Part shown: piece after piece, positions 1 through 6,452 of the stretch
How positions within the stretch are numbered: position 1 is the stretch's first letter
Layout of the letters: each line of letters opens with the position of its first letter
DNA from: Candidatus Nanopelagicales bacterium
Lineage (GTDB): Bacteria; Actinomycetota; Actinomycetes; S36-B12
DNA: 7,755 nucleotides
Direction of reading: 5' to 3'
NCBI GenBank assembly: GCA_023264215.1
Contig: JALQSY010000076.1
Span: forward strand, 1 to 7,755
The notes under the pieces: model-generated
What the model saw: the letters and a program-made list of their open reading frames with translations, nothing else
Told to the model about the DNA's origin: nothing
Database searches by the model: none
Translations under genes and position numbers: made by a program

Positions 1-2605
1 TGGGGCCTCCGTCGGCTACTCCGGGAGCGGCCACCGCTCGAGAGATGTCCAACTCCGGAATCCTGATCTCGCGCAGCCCGAACGCCTCGCCCGGACCGTC
101 ATTGACGACCTCGTCGAGCGTCAGTCGCAGGGTTCGCGTGGGCCCGTCTGGGACGGGAAGCCGCTGAGGCTGGTCCGTGGGCAGCACGGACACGGCAACA
201 TCCCCCGCATCGGTGCTCACCGTGACCACCCTCGGCTCGATTCCAGCCTCCTCGCCCACGACGAGCCGGACGTCAACCCATCGCGGCGTGAACTCGGACT
301 CGGCTACCACCTCCCACCACTGGCCGACGCCCTTCTCCAGGTCGCCGGAGATCCAGGCGGTGTCCGGATCGCCATCCAGCGCCGCCCACGGCTGCGCCGC
401 GCTCGAGCGCGCCCGCAGGGCGGTGACGTCGCTGCCGCTCGACGACGCCGTGACCGTGCCGCCCTCGAATACGGCGACCGCCTGGCGCCCCTCAGGGTCC
501 ACCGGGTAGTAGTCGTGCACTCGTCGGTCCTGCAGGTAGGCCTCGTCCGCACGCAGCGTCTGGGACCGGTTGTCGCGGGTCGAGCCGACGCTCACCTCGC
601 TGCGTCGGAATCCGTCCGACACGGCGTAGTCCAACGCGATCCCGGCGTCCGCGAGGACCGCCTCGTCGCCCGAGATCACCACCGCGCGCTCGCCGAGCAC
701 ATCGCCGTCCGCGAGGTCGATGACGGACTCCGCCGATCCGGACAGCACCGTCACCGTCGAGGCATCCCTCAGCGTGATCCGCGGATCCTCCCCGCCCACC
801 GGCGAATCGACACGCCAGATCTCGACCGCGGCCACCGTGTCCTGGAGGCCGTCGTCGACGACGGTTGTCGCCGTGCGGAACGGCGGAAGTGCCGGCCCGA
901 AGCCCACGACCGGGGTGAAGCCGCCGGACCTGATCAGGGCCTGCCGGATGAGGACGGTGCGAGGCGTCGCGCTCCGTCGGCGATCGATGTCGTTGCGCAC
1001 CACGACGTACTCGACTCCGGCCCGCGCCAGGGCATCGGCCAGGCGCTGCGAACCGCGCCCGGAGTCCAGGCGGTCCTGGATCGCGTCGAGCCACCTGATG
1101 TTGCCTGCGCTCGACAGGGGCACGGCATCGCGCACAGCCCACGCCGACCGCGCGAGCGGCTGGAGCGGCTCGTCCTGGGTGCGTCCCCAGCTGTAGATCC
1201 CGAAGGATGCACCGGGCACGACGAGCGCCCGGCCATCGGGTGAGTTGTCAGCGAGCCAGTCCGCCACCTGCACCCAGTAGTCCGGGACCTGCTCGAAGGA
1301 GCGATCGCGGACCAGGCTGCCGGTCACCATCGGCCACGCGCCCGCGACGAGCAGGCCCACCATGCCCGCCGCAATCCAGCGCCGTGCGTGCGCGACATGC
1401 ACACGGCGAGCCAGGGCCGCTGCCGCGAAGCCCACGCCGAGGGCCAGAGGCAGGCGCAGCACCGGATCGAACTTGTGCGTGTTGCGCAGCGGCGCGAGCA
1501 CGCCATCGAGGGCCTCCTGCACCAGCCCAGCGCCGAACCCCTGGACCACGCCGGTGTGGCCGAGTGACACGAGCACGACACCCACCAGCACGCCGGTCAC
1601 GAGGAACGCCCGCGCGGGTACGCCGCGCACCGACAGTCCGATCAGGCCGAGCGCGGCGACCAGTCCCGTCACGAGGATGAGCGCGGGCACGGTGACGAGC
1701 TGCCACCCTCCGGGCCATGACGGGCCGCCCGGCTCCGCGACATAGGCAACCCATTGCGATGTGCCCCTGAGCACCGTGTCCGGGGACGTGATCAAGGTGG
1801 TCACCGAGGACGACTCGATCCAGTCAAGGAACGGCGGCGAGTACCGGCCGAGCAGCAGCAGCGGGATGGCCCACCACAGGACGGCGAGCGCCACCGACAG
1901 CGTCCACCAGCCCAGGACGCTCAGCCGCACGCGACCACGGAGCATGATGAGGATCCACAGCGCGCCCAGCGGCAGGACGGCCGCGGTGGCGACGGCGTTC
2001 ACACCGCCGGCAAGGAGCACCGCAACCCCGCTCCACGCGGCCCCCCGTCGGGCGGTGTACGTGCCTCGGCCGATCTGGACCAGCGGGATGAGGACCCAGG
2101 GCGCCATCGCGTAGGGCAGCACCTCGCTCGTGAGCACGCCGATCTCGGTCACCATCCGCGGAGCGAGTGCGTAGGCCAGCCCGGCAACGATGCGCGGCAT
2201 GTCGCCGGTCATCCCCAGCAGTCGCGCGAGCCGGACGACGCCGAGGAATGCCGCGATGAGGATCACGGACCACCACAGGCGCTGCGTGACCCAGGCGGGA
2301 ATTCCGATGATGTCGCCGAGCACGAAGAACGGGCCCGTTGGGAAGAGGTAGCCGTAGGCCTGGTTCTGGAGTTGACCGAAGAAGCCCAGGGGCTCCCACA
2401 GGGTGAGCGATCGCTGGAGGAAGCCACCGGGGTCTACCGCGAGGTCGAGCTTGGTGTCTGCGGCGATCCGGCCGGGGTCCTGGACGAAGGCCAGGGCCGC
2501 CAGCGCCAGGCTCACGGCGATGAGGCGCACGCGGTGCATCAGTCGCGGATCGGCCTCGGGAGTGGCGACCGGCTCCCCGGCCCGCGTGTCGACCGGGGTC
2601 GTCAC
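1..2605 (-). CDS. aftD: AftD-like alpha-(1->3)-arabinofuranosyltransferase (DUF3367 family), 3' part outside the window
   Basis: The 868 visible residues read as a GT-C membrane enzyme expected to add arabinofuranose, from decaprenyl-phospho-arabinose, to arabinan (arabinogalactan or lipoarabinomannan) on the outer face of the membrane. Seen: a first membrane segment at about 26-42; an external loop with DTKLDLAVDP (49-59), which holds acidic candidate catalytic residues; a NQAYGYLFPTGPFF stretch (81-94) that I recall as typical of AftD; about ten further membrane spans up to about residue 427; RNTHK (374-378); then a soluble region. ALDGDPDTAW (742-751) looks like an F5/8-type (discoidin-like) carbohydrate-binding module. 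The M. tuberculosis protein is about 1400 residues, so roughly 500 residues lie to the left of the window. The GTG start at 2605 overlaps the upstream methyltransferase stop (GTGA) and has a GGAG 6 nt upstream. A downstream ATG (Met23) is a less likely alternative. The family call is strong; the exact acceptor is inferred. Confidence 0.9.
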   Translation of the reverse strand, partial: MTTPVDTRAGEPVATPEADPRLMHRVRLIAVSLALAALAFVQDPGRIAADTKLDLAVDPGGFLQRSLTLWEPLGFFGQLQNQAYGYLFPTGPFFVLGDIIGIPAWVTQRLWWSVILIAAFLGVVRLARLLGMTGDMPRIVAGLAYALAPRMVTEIGVLTSEVLPYAMAPWVLIPLVQIGRGTYTARRGAAWSGVAVLLAGGVNAVATAAVLPLGALWILIMLRGRVRLSVLGWWTLSVALAVLWWAIPLLLLGRYSPPFLDWIESSSVTTLITSPDTVLRGTSQWVAYVAEPGGPSWPGGWQLVTVPALILVTGLVAALGLIGLSVRGVPARAFLVTGVLVGVVLVSLGHTGVVQGFGAGLVQEALDGVLAPLRNTHKFDPVLRLPLALGVGFAAAALARRVHVAHARRWIAAGMVGLLVAGAWPMVTGSLVRDRSFEQVPDYWVQVADWLADNSPDGRALVVPGASFGIYSWGRTQDEPLQPLARSAWAVRDAVPLSSAGNIRWLDAIQDRLDSGRGSQRLADALARAGVEYVVVRNDIDRRRSATPRTVLIRQALIRSGGFTPVVGFGPALPPFRTATTVVDDGLQDTVAAVEIWRVDSPVGGEDPRITLRDASTVTVLSGSAESVIDLADGDVLGERAVVISGDEAVLADAGIALDYAVSDGFRRSEVSVGSTRDNRSQTLRADEAYLQDRRVHDYYPVDPEGRQAVAVFEGGTVTASSSGSDVTALRARSSAAQPWAALDGDPDTAWISGDLEKGVGQWWEVVAESEFTPRWVDVRLVVGEEAGIEPRVVTVSTDAGDVAVSVLPTDQPQRLPVPDGPTRTLRLTLDEVVNDGPGEAFGLREIRIPELDISRAVAAPGVADGGP

Positions 2606-3357
2606 GTCGATCTCCGTCGGAGCACCGCCATGAGGTTCCACGTCAGCGCCTCGCGCGCACCGGGGACCTTCATCAGCCAGTGCAGGGGGCCGGGCAGGTA
2701 GCGCGGCTCGATGGAGACGATGTCGGCATCGCGCTGTCCCCGCGCCCAGGCGATGCCCTCCGACGCTGTCAGGGCGAACAGGCTCTCGCCGAACACGTTC
2801 TTGGGCGCACGACCATGACGTCGCTGGTAGCGCCGAGCCGCACGGTCTCCGCCCAGGAGGTGCCACGGAGACGTCTCGTGTCCGCCCCAGGGGCCGAACC
2901 ACAGTGTGTAGGAGATGACGACCGTGCCGCCGGGCCGCACGATCCGCACCATCTCGTCAGCCATCGCCCAGGGATCGGCCACGTGCTCGAGGACGTTGGA
3001 GGAATAGGCCACGTCGAAGGCATGATCGGCGAAGGGCAGTGCCTCCCCCCGCGCCTGCACCGTGCGCGGGCCCGGGTCGCGACCATGCAACCGCATCTCC
3101 CCTGCGTCGGCGTCGACTGCGACGTACGTCGCTCCCCGCGCCTCGAAGGCATCGGCGAAGAAGCCCGGACCACCACCCACATCGAGCAGTCGCGCGCCGC
3201 TCAGCCGGTGGAAGCGATCCACATGGGCTGCGGAATCGGCCGCGAGAGCGCCGTAGAACCTGTCCGGATCGCTCTGCTCGGCGAGGAATGCCCGGAAGAG
3301 CCGCACCGACCGGCGCCACGTCGCCGCGTGGGCATCCGGGGTGGTGCTGGTGGGCAT
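2602..3357 (-). CDS. Class I SAM-dependent methyltransferase, Rv0224c-like
   Basis: A 251-residue cytosolic methyltransferase with a Rossmann fold. Seen: motif I LLDVGGGPGFFA (57-68) for SAM binding; the acidic VDAD after strand 2 (81-84), expected to hold the ribose hydroxyls; an FDVAYSSNVLEHV stretch (114-126), the Methyltransf_11-type core; and RPGGTVVISY (141-150). The C-terminal half has a WHLLGGDRAARRYQRRHG stretch (165-182) and PKNVFGESLFAL (185-196), which together with length (M. tuberculosis Rv0224c is about 254 aa) and neighbours point to the Rv0224c family. The substrate is unknown; a lipid-linked saccharide or glycolipid precursor is an inference from context. The ATG at 3357 has no Shine-Dalgarno, but a TAACGT box lies exactly 6 nt upstream, which fits a leaderless mRNA. 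It is first gene of a unit with the AftD-like gene (4-nt overlap) and is divergent from the GT4 gene. Confidence 0.9.
   Translation of the reverse strand: MPTSTTPDAHAATWRRSVRLFRAFLAEQSDPDRFYGALAADSAAHVDRFHRLSGARLLDVGGGPGFFADAFEARGATYVAVDADAGEMRLHGRDPGPRTVQARGEALPFADHAFDVAYSSNVLEHVADPWAMADEMVRIVRPGGTVVISYTLWFGPWGGHETSPWHLLGGDRAARRYQRRHGRAPKNVFGESLFALTASEGIAWARGQRDADIVSIEPRYLPGPLHWLMKVPGAREALTWNLMAVLRRRST
2612..2615 (-). promoter_or_regulatory. Shine-Dalgarno site for the AftD-like gene
   Basis: On the minus strand GGAG stands 6 nt before the GTG at 2605, inside the last codons of the methyltransferase gene. Together with the GTGA stop/start overlap it supports this GTG over Met23 and suggests translational coupling. 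Confidence 0.65.
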
Positions 3358-3363
3358 TCGGCG

Positions 3364-3369
3364 ACGTTA
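3364..3369 (-). promoter_or_regulatory. Predicted -10 box of the methyltransferase/aftD transcript
   Basis: On the minus strand TAACGT fits the actinobacterial TANNNT -10 consensus. The six bases CGCCGA separate it from the ATG at 3357, so transcription is expected to begin at or next to the first base of the start codon. I see no convincing -35 element; the expected place (about 3387-3392) reads CGCGTG. Confidence 0.5.
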
Positions 3370-3408
3370 CCCCAGCGGTCGGGTGGCACGCGCGGGTCGC
3401 GCACCACG

Positions 3409-3414
3409 TACCTT
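3409..3414 (+). promoter_or_regulatory. Predicted -10 box of the GT4 gene
   Basis: TACCTT fits TANNNT and is followed by six bases (GTGGCC) and then the GTG at 3421. This is the same geometry as the divergent promoter on the other strand and again predicts a leaderless transcript. No clear -35 hexamer is visible; the expected slot is about 3386-3391, overlapping that of the opposite promoter. Confidence 0.5.
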
Positions 3415-3420
3415 GTGGCC

Positions 3421-4545
3421 GTGCACATCGTCGTCCTCAACTGGCGCGACACCGCCAATCCCGAGGGCGGAGGGTCGGAGGTCTACATCGAGCAGTTGGC
3501 GCGTCGCTGGTCCGCCGCCGGCCACCGGGTGACCCTCATCTGCGCTCGACACGACCAGGCCCCTGAGTCCGAGGAACGGGGCGGGGTGCGCATCGTCCGC
3601 ATCGGCTCCAAGCTGTCGGTCTACTCGAAGGCGCGGGGATTGCTGCGCCGCGGCGCCCTCGGCGACATCGACGTCGTCGTGGACACCCAGAACGGCATTC
3701 CGTTCTTCGCTCCCTGGGCCACACGCGCGCCCACCGTCGTCCTCGTGCACCACGTCCATCGCGAGCAGTGGCCGGTCGTGTACGACCCCGTGCGCGCGCG
3801 GATCGGCTGGTTCATCGAGTCCAGGGTTGCCCCGCGGGCATTCCGCTCGAGTTCTTACGTCGCCGTGTCGCAAGCGACGCGGGACGAACTCATCGAGCAC
3901 GGTGTCGATGCCGGGTCGATCACGGTCGTGCACAACGGCACCGATCCGATCCCCGAGCCCGGCGTGGACCGGGACCCAGAGCCGAGGATCCTCGTGCTGG
4001 GACGCCTCGTCCCCCACAAGAGGGTCGAGCACGTGATCGCGGCGGCCGCCGCCCTGCGCTCGCGCCATCCCGGGCTCACGGTGGCGGTCGTCGGCGACGG
4101 ATGGTGGTCGGAGGAACTCCAGCAGGTGGCCCGGCGCGAAGGGGTGGCGGACATCGTCGAGTTCACCGGTCACGTGAGCGAGGAGGACAAGGCCCGGCAG
4201 ATCGCTCGCGCCTGGGTGCTGGCTCTGCCTTCACTGAAGGAGGGGTGGGGACTGGTCGTCATGGAGGCAGCGTCGCTGGGCGTGCCTGCGGTCGCCTACG
4301 CCGATGCCGGCGGAGTCGGGGAGTCCATCGTCGACGGCCGGACGGGGCTCCTCGTGCGAGGAGGACCGACGGAATTCACCGCGGCCATCGACGCGATGCT
4401 CACCGATACGCAGATGCGCTCACGGCTCGGAGAGCAGGCGAGGAGACGCTCTGCGGAATTCTCGTGGGATGCCTCGGCGCTGGGATTCGAGGCGGTGCTG
4501 CGACGCAGTGTCGAGCAGGCGCGGCGAACGAGGTCGGGGCGCTAG
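3421..4545 (+). CDS. GT4-family glycosyltransferase (GT-B fold), Rv0225-like
   Basis: A 374-residue retaining glycosyltransferase expected to use a nucleotide sugar on the cytoplasmic side. Seen: N-terminal acceptor domain with NPEGGGSEVYIEQLA (14-28); GRLVPHKR (194-201) opening the C-terminal domain; VVGDGWWSEEL (223-233); and the nucleotide-sugar motif EGWGLVVME (274-282), whose two glutamates have the EX7E spacing of GT4 enzymes. Sugar and acceptor cannot be read from sequence. M. tuberculosis Rv0225 (about 384 aa) is the proposed counterpart, likewise divergent from an Rv0224c-type methyltransferase. The frame stays open far upstream, but coding similarity begins at VHIVVLNWRD. GTG 3421 is preferred because the TANNNT box is 6 nt upstream; GTG 3415, two codons earlier, directly abuts that box. 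Its TAG overlaps the stop of the convergent small gene. Confidence 0.9.
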   Translation: MHIVVLNWRDTANPEGGGSEVYIEQLARRWSAAGHRVTLICARHDQAPESEERGGVRIVRIGSKLSVYSKARGLLRRGALGDIDVVVDTQNGIPFFAPWATRAPTVVLVHHVHREQWPVVYDPVRARIGWFIESRVAPRAFRSSSYVAVSQATRDELIEHGVDAGSITVVHNGTDPIPEPGVDRDPEPRILVLGRLVPHKRVEHVIAAAAALRSRHPGLTVAVVGDGWWSEELQQVARREGVADIVEFTGHVSEEDKARQIARAWVLALPSLKEGWGLVVMEAASLGVPAVAYADAGGVGESIVDGRTGLLVRGGPTEFTAAIDAMLTDTQMRSRLGEQARRRSAEFSWDASALGFEAVLRRSVEQARRTRSGR

Positions 4546-4685
4546 TTGGTCGACCCGTAGACGACGTACGGCGCGTCGACTGTCGGGGGCACCGCCGTCT
4601 GCGAGGACACGATGCCGAAGGAGGCGCCCGCGGCGACGACTGCGCCGACGACCGCGGCGATGATGGGGCCGATCCACACCGACAT
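4542..4685 (-). CDS. DUF2613-like small membrane/secreted protein, Rv0236A-like
   Basis: A 47-residue ORF. It begins MSVWIGPIIAAVVGAVVAAG, one hydrophobic helix (about 4-27) that could be a signal anchor or uncleaved signal peptide, followed by a short polar tail ending DAPYVVYGSTN. The shape, one N-terminal helix plus a tail closing in a V-x-YG-like motif, matches my memory of DUF2613, whose M. tuberculosis member Rv0236A (57 aa) lies next to aftD. Translation support is strong: AGGAGG ends 5 nt before the ATG. The gene follows the Rv0226c-like gene by 18 bp on the same strand, so it is probably co-transcribed. Function is unknown; a small partner of a GT-C enzyme is an inference. Its TAG shares the palindrome CTAG with the stop of the GT4 gene. 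The family call is moderate because so little sequence is available. Confidence 0.8.
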   Translation of the reverse strand: MSVWIGPIIAAVVGAVVAAGASFGIVSSQTAVPPTVDAPYVVYGSTN

Positions 4686-4690
4686 GACTA

Positions 4691-4696
4691 CCTCCT
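4691..4696 (-). promoter_or_regulatory. Strong Shine-Dalgarno of the DUF2613-like gene
   Basis: A perfect AGGAGG on the minus strand, 5 nt before the ATG at 4685, inside the 18-bp gap after the stop of the upstream membrane-protein gene. It is the best ribosome site in the window and the main evidence that this short ORF is translated. Confidence 0.85.
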
Positions 4697-4703
4697 CAGA
4701 CGG

Positions 4704-6422
4704 TCAAGGTACCAAACGACCGGGCTCGCGCACCCGGACTCGCCGCAATCCGAGCGCGCCCGCCGCGGCGAGCAGTCCCGCGAGCACGCCCAGGTCCACC
4801 GCGGCGACGATCACCAGGTGGGCGGGCCGGCCGGAGTCGGTCGGCGGCTCGGGGGCCGCGTAGAGGTCCAGGCCCTCCCCCCGGCTCACCAACTCCCAGC
4901 CCGGAAGGGCCGGAACGGACCCGGGCGTCCCCCGCGCGACGAGCGCCCAGCCGATGCCCAGTTCGCCCAGCAGACCCGTGATCGGCCGGTCGGCGTCGAT
5001 CGCCTCCTGGATCGCCGCGGCCCGAGGATCGTCACCCGACACCTGGACGACGCCGTCGGGGGTCGAGATGAGCAGGTCGTCCGAGACCACGGTGGTGCGG
5101 GACAGCCAGCGCGGCGCCGGATCGAGCACCGTGCGGTCCGCGTTCCAGGCGAACCGCCGGAAGGACGTCCACGGGAAGGACACGACGTCACCGGGGCGAT
5201 CGTCAGCCTGGAGCACCTGTCGGACCTCGGCCCACTCAGCGGGGTACTCCACCGCGGCCAGCCGCCCTCCTGCGCCCCACAGCAGATCGGGCTGGCAGGC
5301 CACGGGTACGACAGCGAGCACCGCGACGATCGCGGCGCGTGCGGCGCGGTCGCCGGCACGTCGAGCCAGTCGCTGCCCGCCCTCGCCCGCTGCGGCCGCG
5401 ACGAGGAGCAGCCACGGGCCGAGGAGCTTGTGGGCGTCTCGCGCCAGGCCTGCGCCGGGGACCTGCTCGAGCAGAGCACCCCACGGCCCGGCCGCCCATG
5501 TCGAGGCGAGCGCAGCCACCAGGCCAGCGACGGCCACCACCGTCCACCACGTCACCACGGCGCGCGACCCCCGCCACAGCGACGCGGCGCCTGCGGCGGC
5601 GAGTCCGAGGGCCACTGCCCCGGCCACCCATGCGAGCGCCGTTCCTCTCGAGGCCAGCACGACCTCGGCGTTCCAGATCCCCCCGCCTGTCAGCGCGCTC
5701 ACCAGGGCGCCACCCGGGGCGTCGGGCCGCAGCGCGAAGACCCCGCTGCCGTCCGGGTCCGCCGCTCCGCCGGTGGGGTGCAGCAGCGCCGGCAGCAGCC
5801 ACGGCAGCCACACCGCCGCGACCGCACCGGCGAGGAGGACGCGACGGGGCGGGCGCACGCCCGATCGCGGTGCCAGGACCGGCGGGAGGGCCAGGACCGA
5901 CAGCATGATGCAGCCGCTCGGCGTGAGCGAGCCCGCCGCGATGAGCAGCAGCAGGCGCACGCCGTCCACGGTCTCGCCTGTGCGGCGAAGCCGGCGCGCG
6001 ACCACCAGGACCCACGGGACCAGGGAGTAGGCGAGCAGGAATCCCCAGTGCCCGATGACGAGCCGCTGCGCGACGAAGGGATTGGCGATGGCGAGCGTCG
6101 CGGCGATGATCCCGGCGCCCGTGCTCGGCAGGAGCCTCATCATCCCGGCCCCGGCGATGAGGGGGATCGACAGCAGGATGACCTTCTCCAGGATCGACCC
6201 GGGGACGACGGTCTCGATCAGCGCGACGACCGCATCCTGAGGAACCGCACGAGGCAGGCCACCTCCCACGCCGATCGAACCGGGCAGCAGATCCTGGCGC
6301 GGGGTGAATACGAGGTCGTAACTCAGCGCGAAGCCCGGCGCGAGCACCGGGGCCAGGATCGCCACGCTGAGGACGGCGATCCACCCGTAGGCGACCGCGC
6401 GAAGAGCCCGTCGAGTCGCCAT
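4704..6422 (-). CDS. Polytopic membrane protein, Rv0226c-like; probable GT-C glycosyltransferase related to AftD
   Basis: 572 residues, close to Rv0226c of M. tuberculosis (about 576 aa), a conserved membrane protein of unknown function as far as I know. Seen: first membrane segment (about 10-33); an external loop with acidic residues (YDLVFTPRQDLLP, 35-47); about ten hydrophobic spans to about residue 375; a soluble external domain (about 385-530); and a final membrane helix (about 535-560). Several segments align in order with the AftD-like protein of this window: RDAHK (328-332) with RNTHK; EYPAEWAEV (392-400) with QVPDYWVQV; VVSFPWTSF (413-421) with VVPGASFGI; LGIGWALVARG (488-498) with AGVEYVVVRND. 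I infer an outer-face GT-C enzyme using a polyprenyl-phosphate sugar; donor and acceptor are unknown. The ATG at 6422 has no Shine-Dalgarno. The DUF2613-like gene follows 18 bp downstream. Confidence 0.88.
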   Translation of the reverse strand: MATRRALRAVAYGWIAVLSVAILAPVLAPGFALSYDLVFTPRQDLLPGSIGVGGGLPRAVPQDAVVALIETVVPGSILEKVILLSIPLIAGAGMMRLLPSTGAGIIAATLAIANPFVAQRLVIGHWGFLLAYSLVPWVLVVARRLRRTGETVDGVRLLLLIAAGSLTPSGCIMLSVLALPPVLAPRSGVRPPRRVLLAGAVAAVWLPWLLPALLHPTGGAADPDGSGVFALRPDAPGGALVSALTGGGIWNAEVVLASRGTALAWVAGAVALGLAAAGAASLWRGSRAVVTWWTVVAVAGLVAALASTWAAGPWGALLEQVPGAGLARDAHKLLGPWLLLVAAAAGEGGQRLARRAGDRAARAAIVAVLAVVPVACQPDLLWGAGGRLAAVEYPAEWAEVRQVLQADDRPGDVVSFPWTSFRRFAWNADRTVLDPAPRWLSRTTVVSDDLLISTPDGVVQVSGDDPRAAAIQEAIDADRPITGLLGELGIGWALVARGTPGSVPALPGWELVSRGEGLDLYAAPEPPTDSGRPAHLVIVAAVDLGVLAGLLAAAGALGLRRVRVREPGRLVP

Positions 6423-6427
6423 GGAGG

Positions 6428-6433
6428 GTTATC
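6428..6433 (-). promoter_or_regulatory. Possible -10 box of the Rv0226c-like gene
   Basis: GATAAC on the minus strand matches four of six TATAAT positions and lies 5 nt before the ATG at 6422. With no Shine-Dalgarno there, a leaderless start is possible, but the box lacks the T at both ends of TANNNT, so this is weak. Confidence 0.3.
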
Positions 6434-6435
6434 GT
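6430..6435 (+). promoter_or_regulatory. Possible -10 box of the flippase gene
   Basis: TATCGT fits TANNNT. A transcript would start near 6442, giving the flippase mRNA a leader of only about 11 nt before the ATG at 6453. The box overlaps the candidate minus-strand box at 6428-6433. No -35 element is evident. Confidence 0.4.
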
Positions 6436-6452
6436 GGCACGCGTGAAGGGCC

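Noticed and set aside
492..1142. A 216-codon minus-strand open frame inside aftD
   Set aside because: It is the same strand as aftD in another frame, Arg/Gly-rich and without recognisable domains.
1754..2701. A 315-codon plus-strand open frame antisense to aftD
   Set aside because: The opposite strand gives a coherent membrane-protein sequence with AftD motifs. This frame is a polar, low-complexity string rich in Arg, Gly, Asp, Gln and Glu.
2680..3420. A long N-terminal extension of the GT4 frame (ATG at 2680)
   Set aside because: The extra 247 codons are antisense to the methyltransferase and resemble no glycosyltransferase sequence. The GT4 fold begins at VHIVVLN and the TANNNT box sits just before GTG 3421.
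3768..6446. An 892-codon plus-strand open frame
   Set aside because: It runs through the GT4 gene in another frame and then antisense to the whole Rv0226c-like gene. The product is Arg/Gly/Asp/Gln-rich with no domain or membrane pattern, the usual shadow of high-G+C coding DNA.
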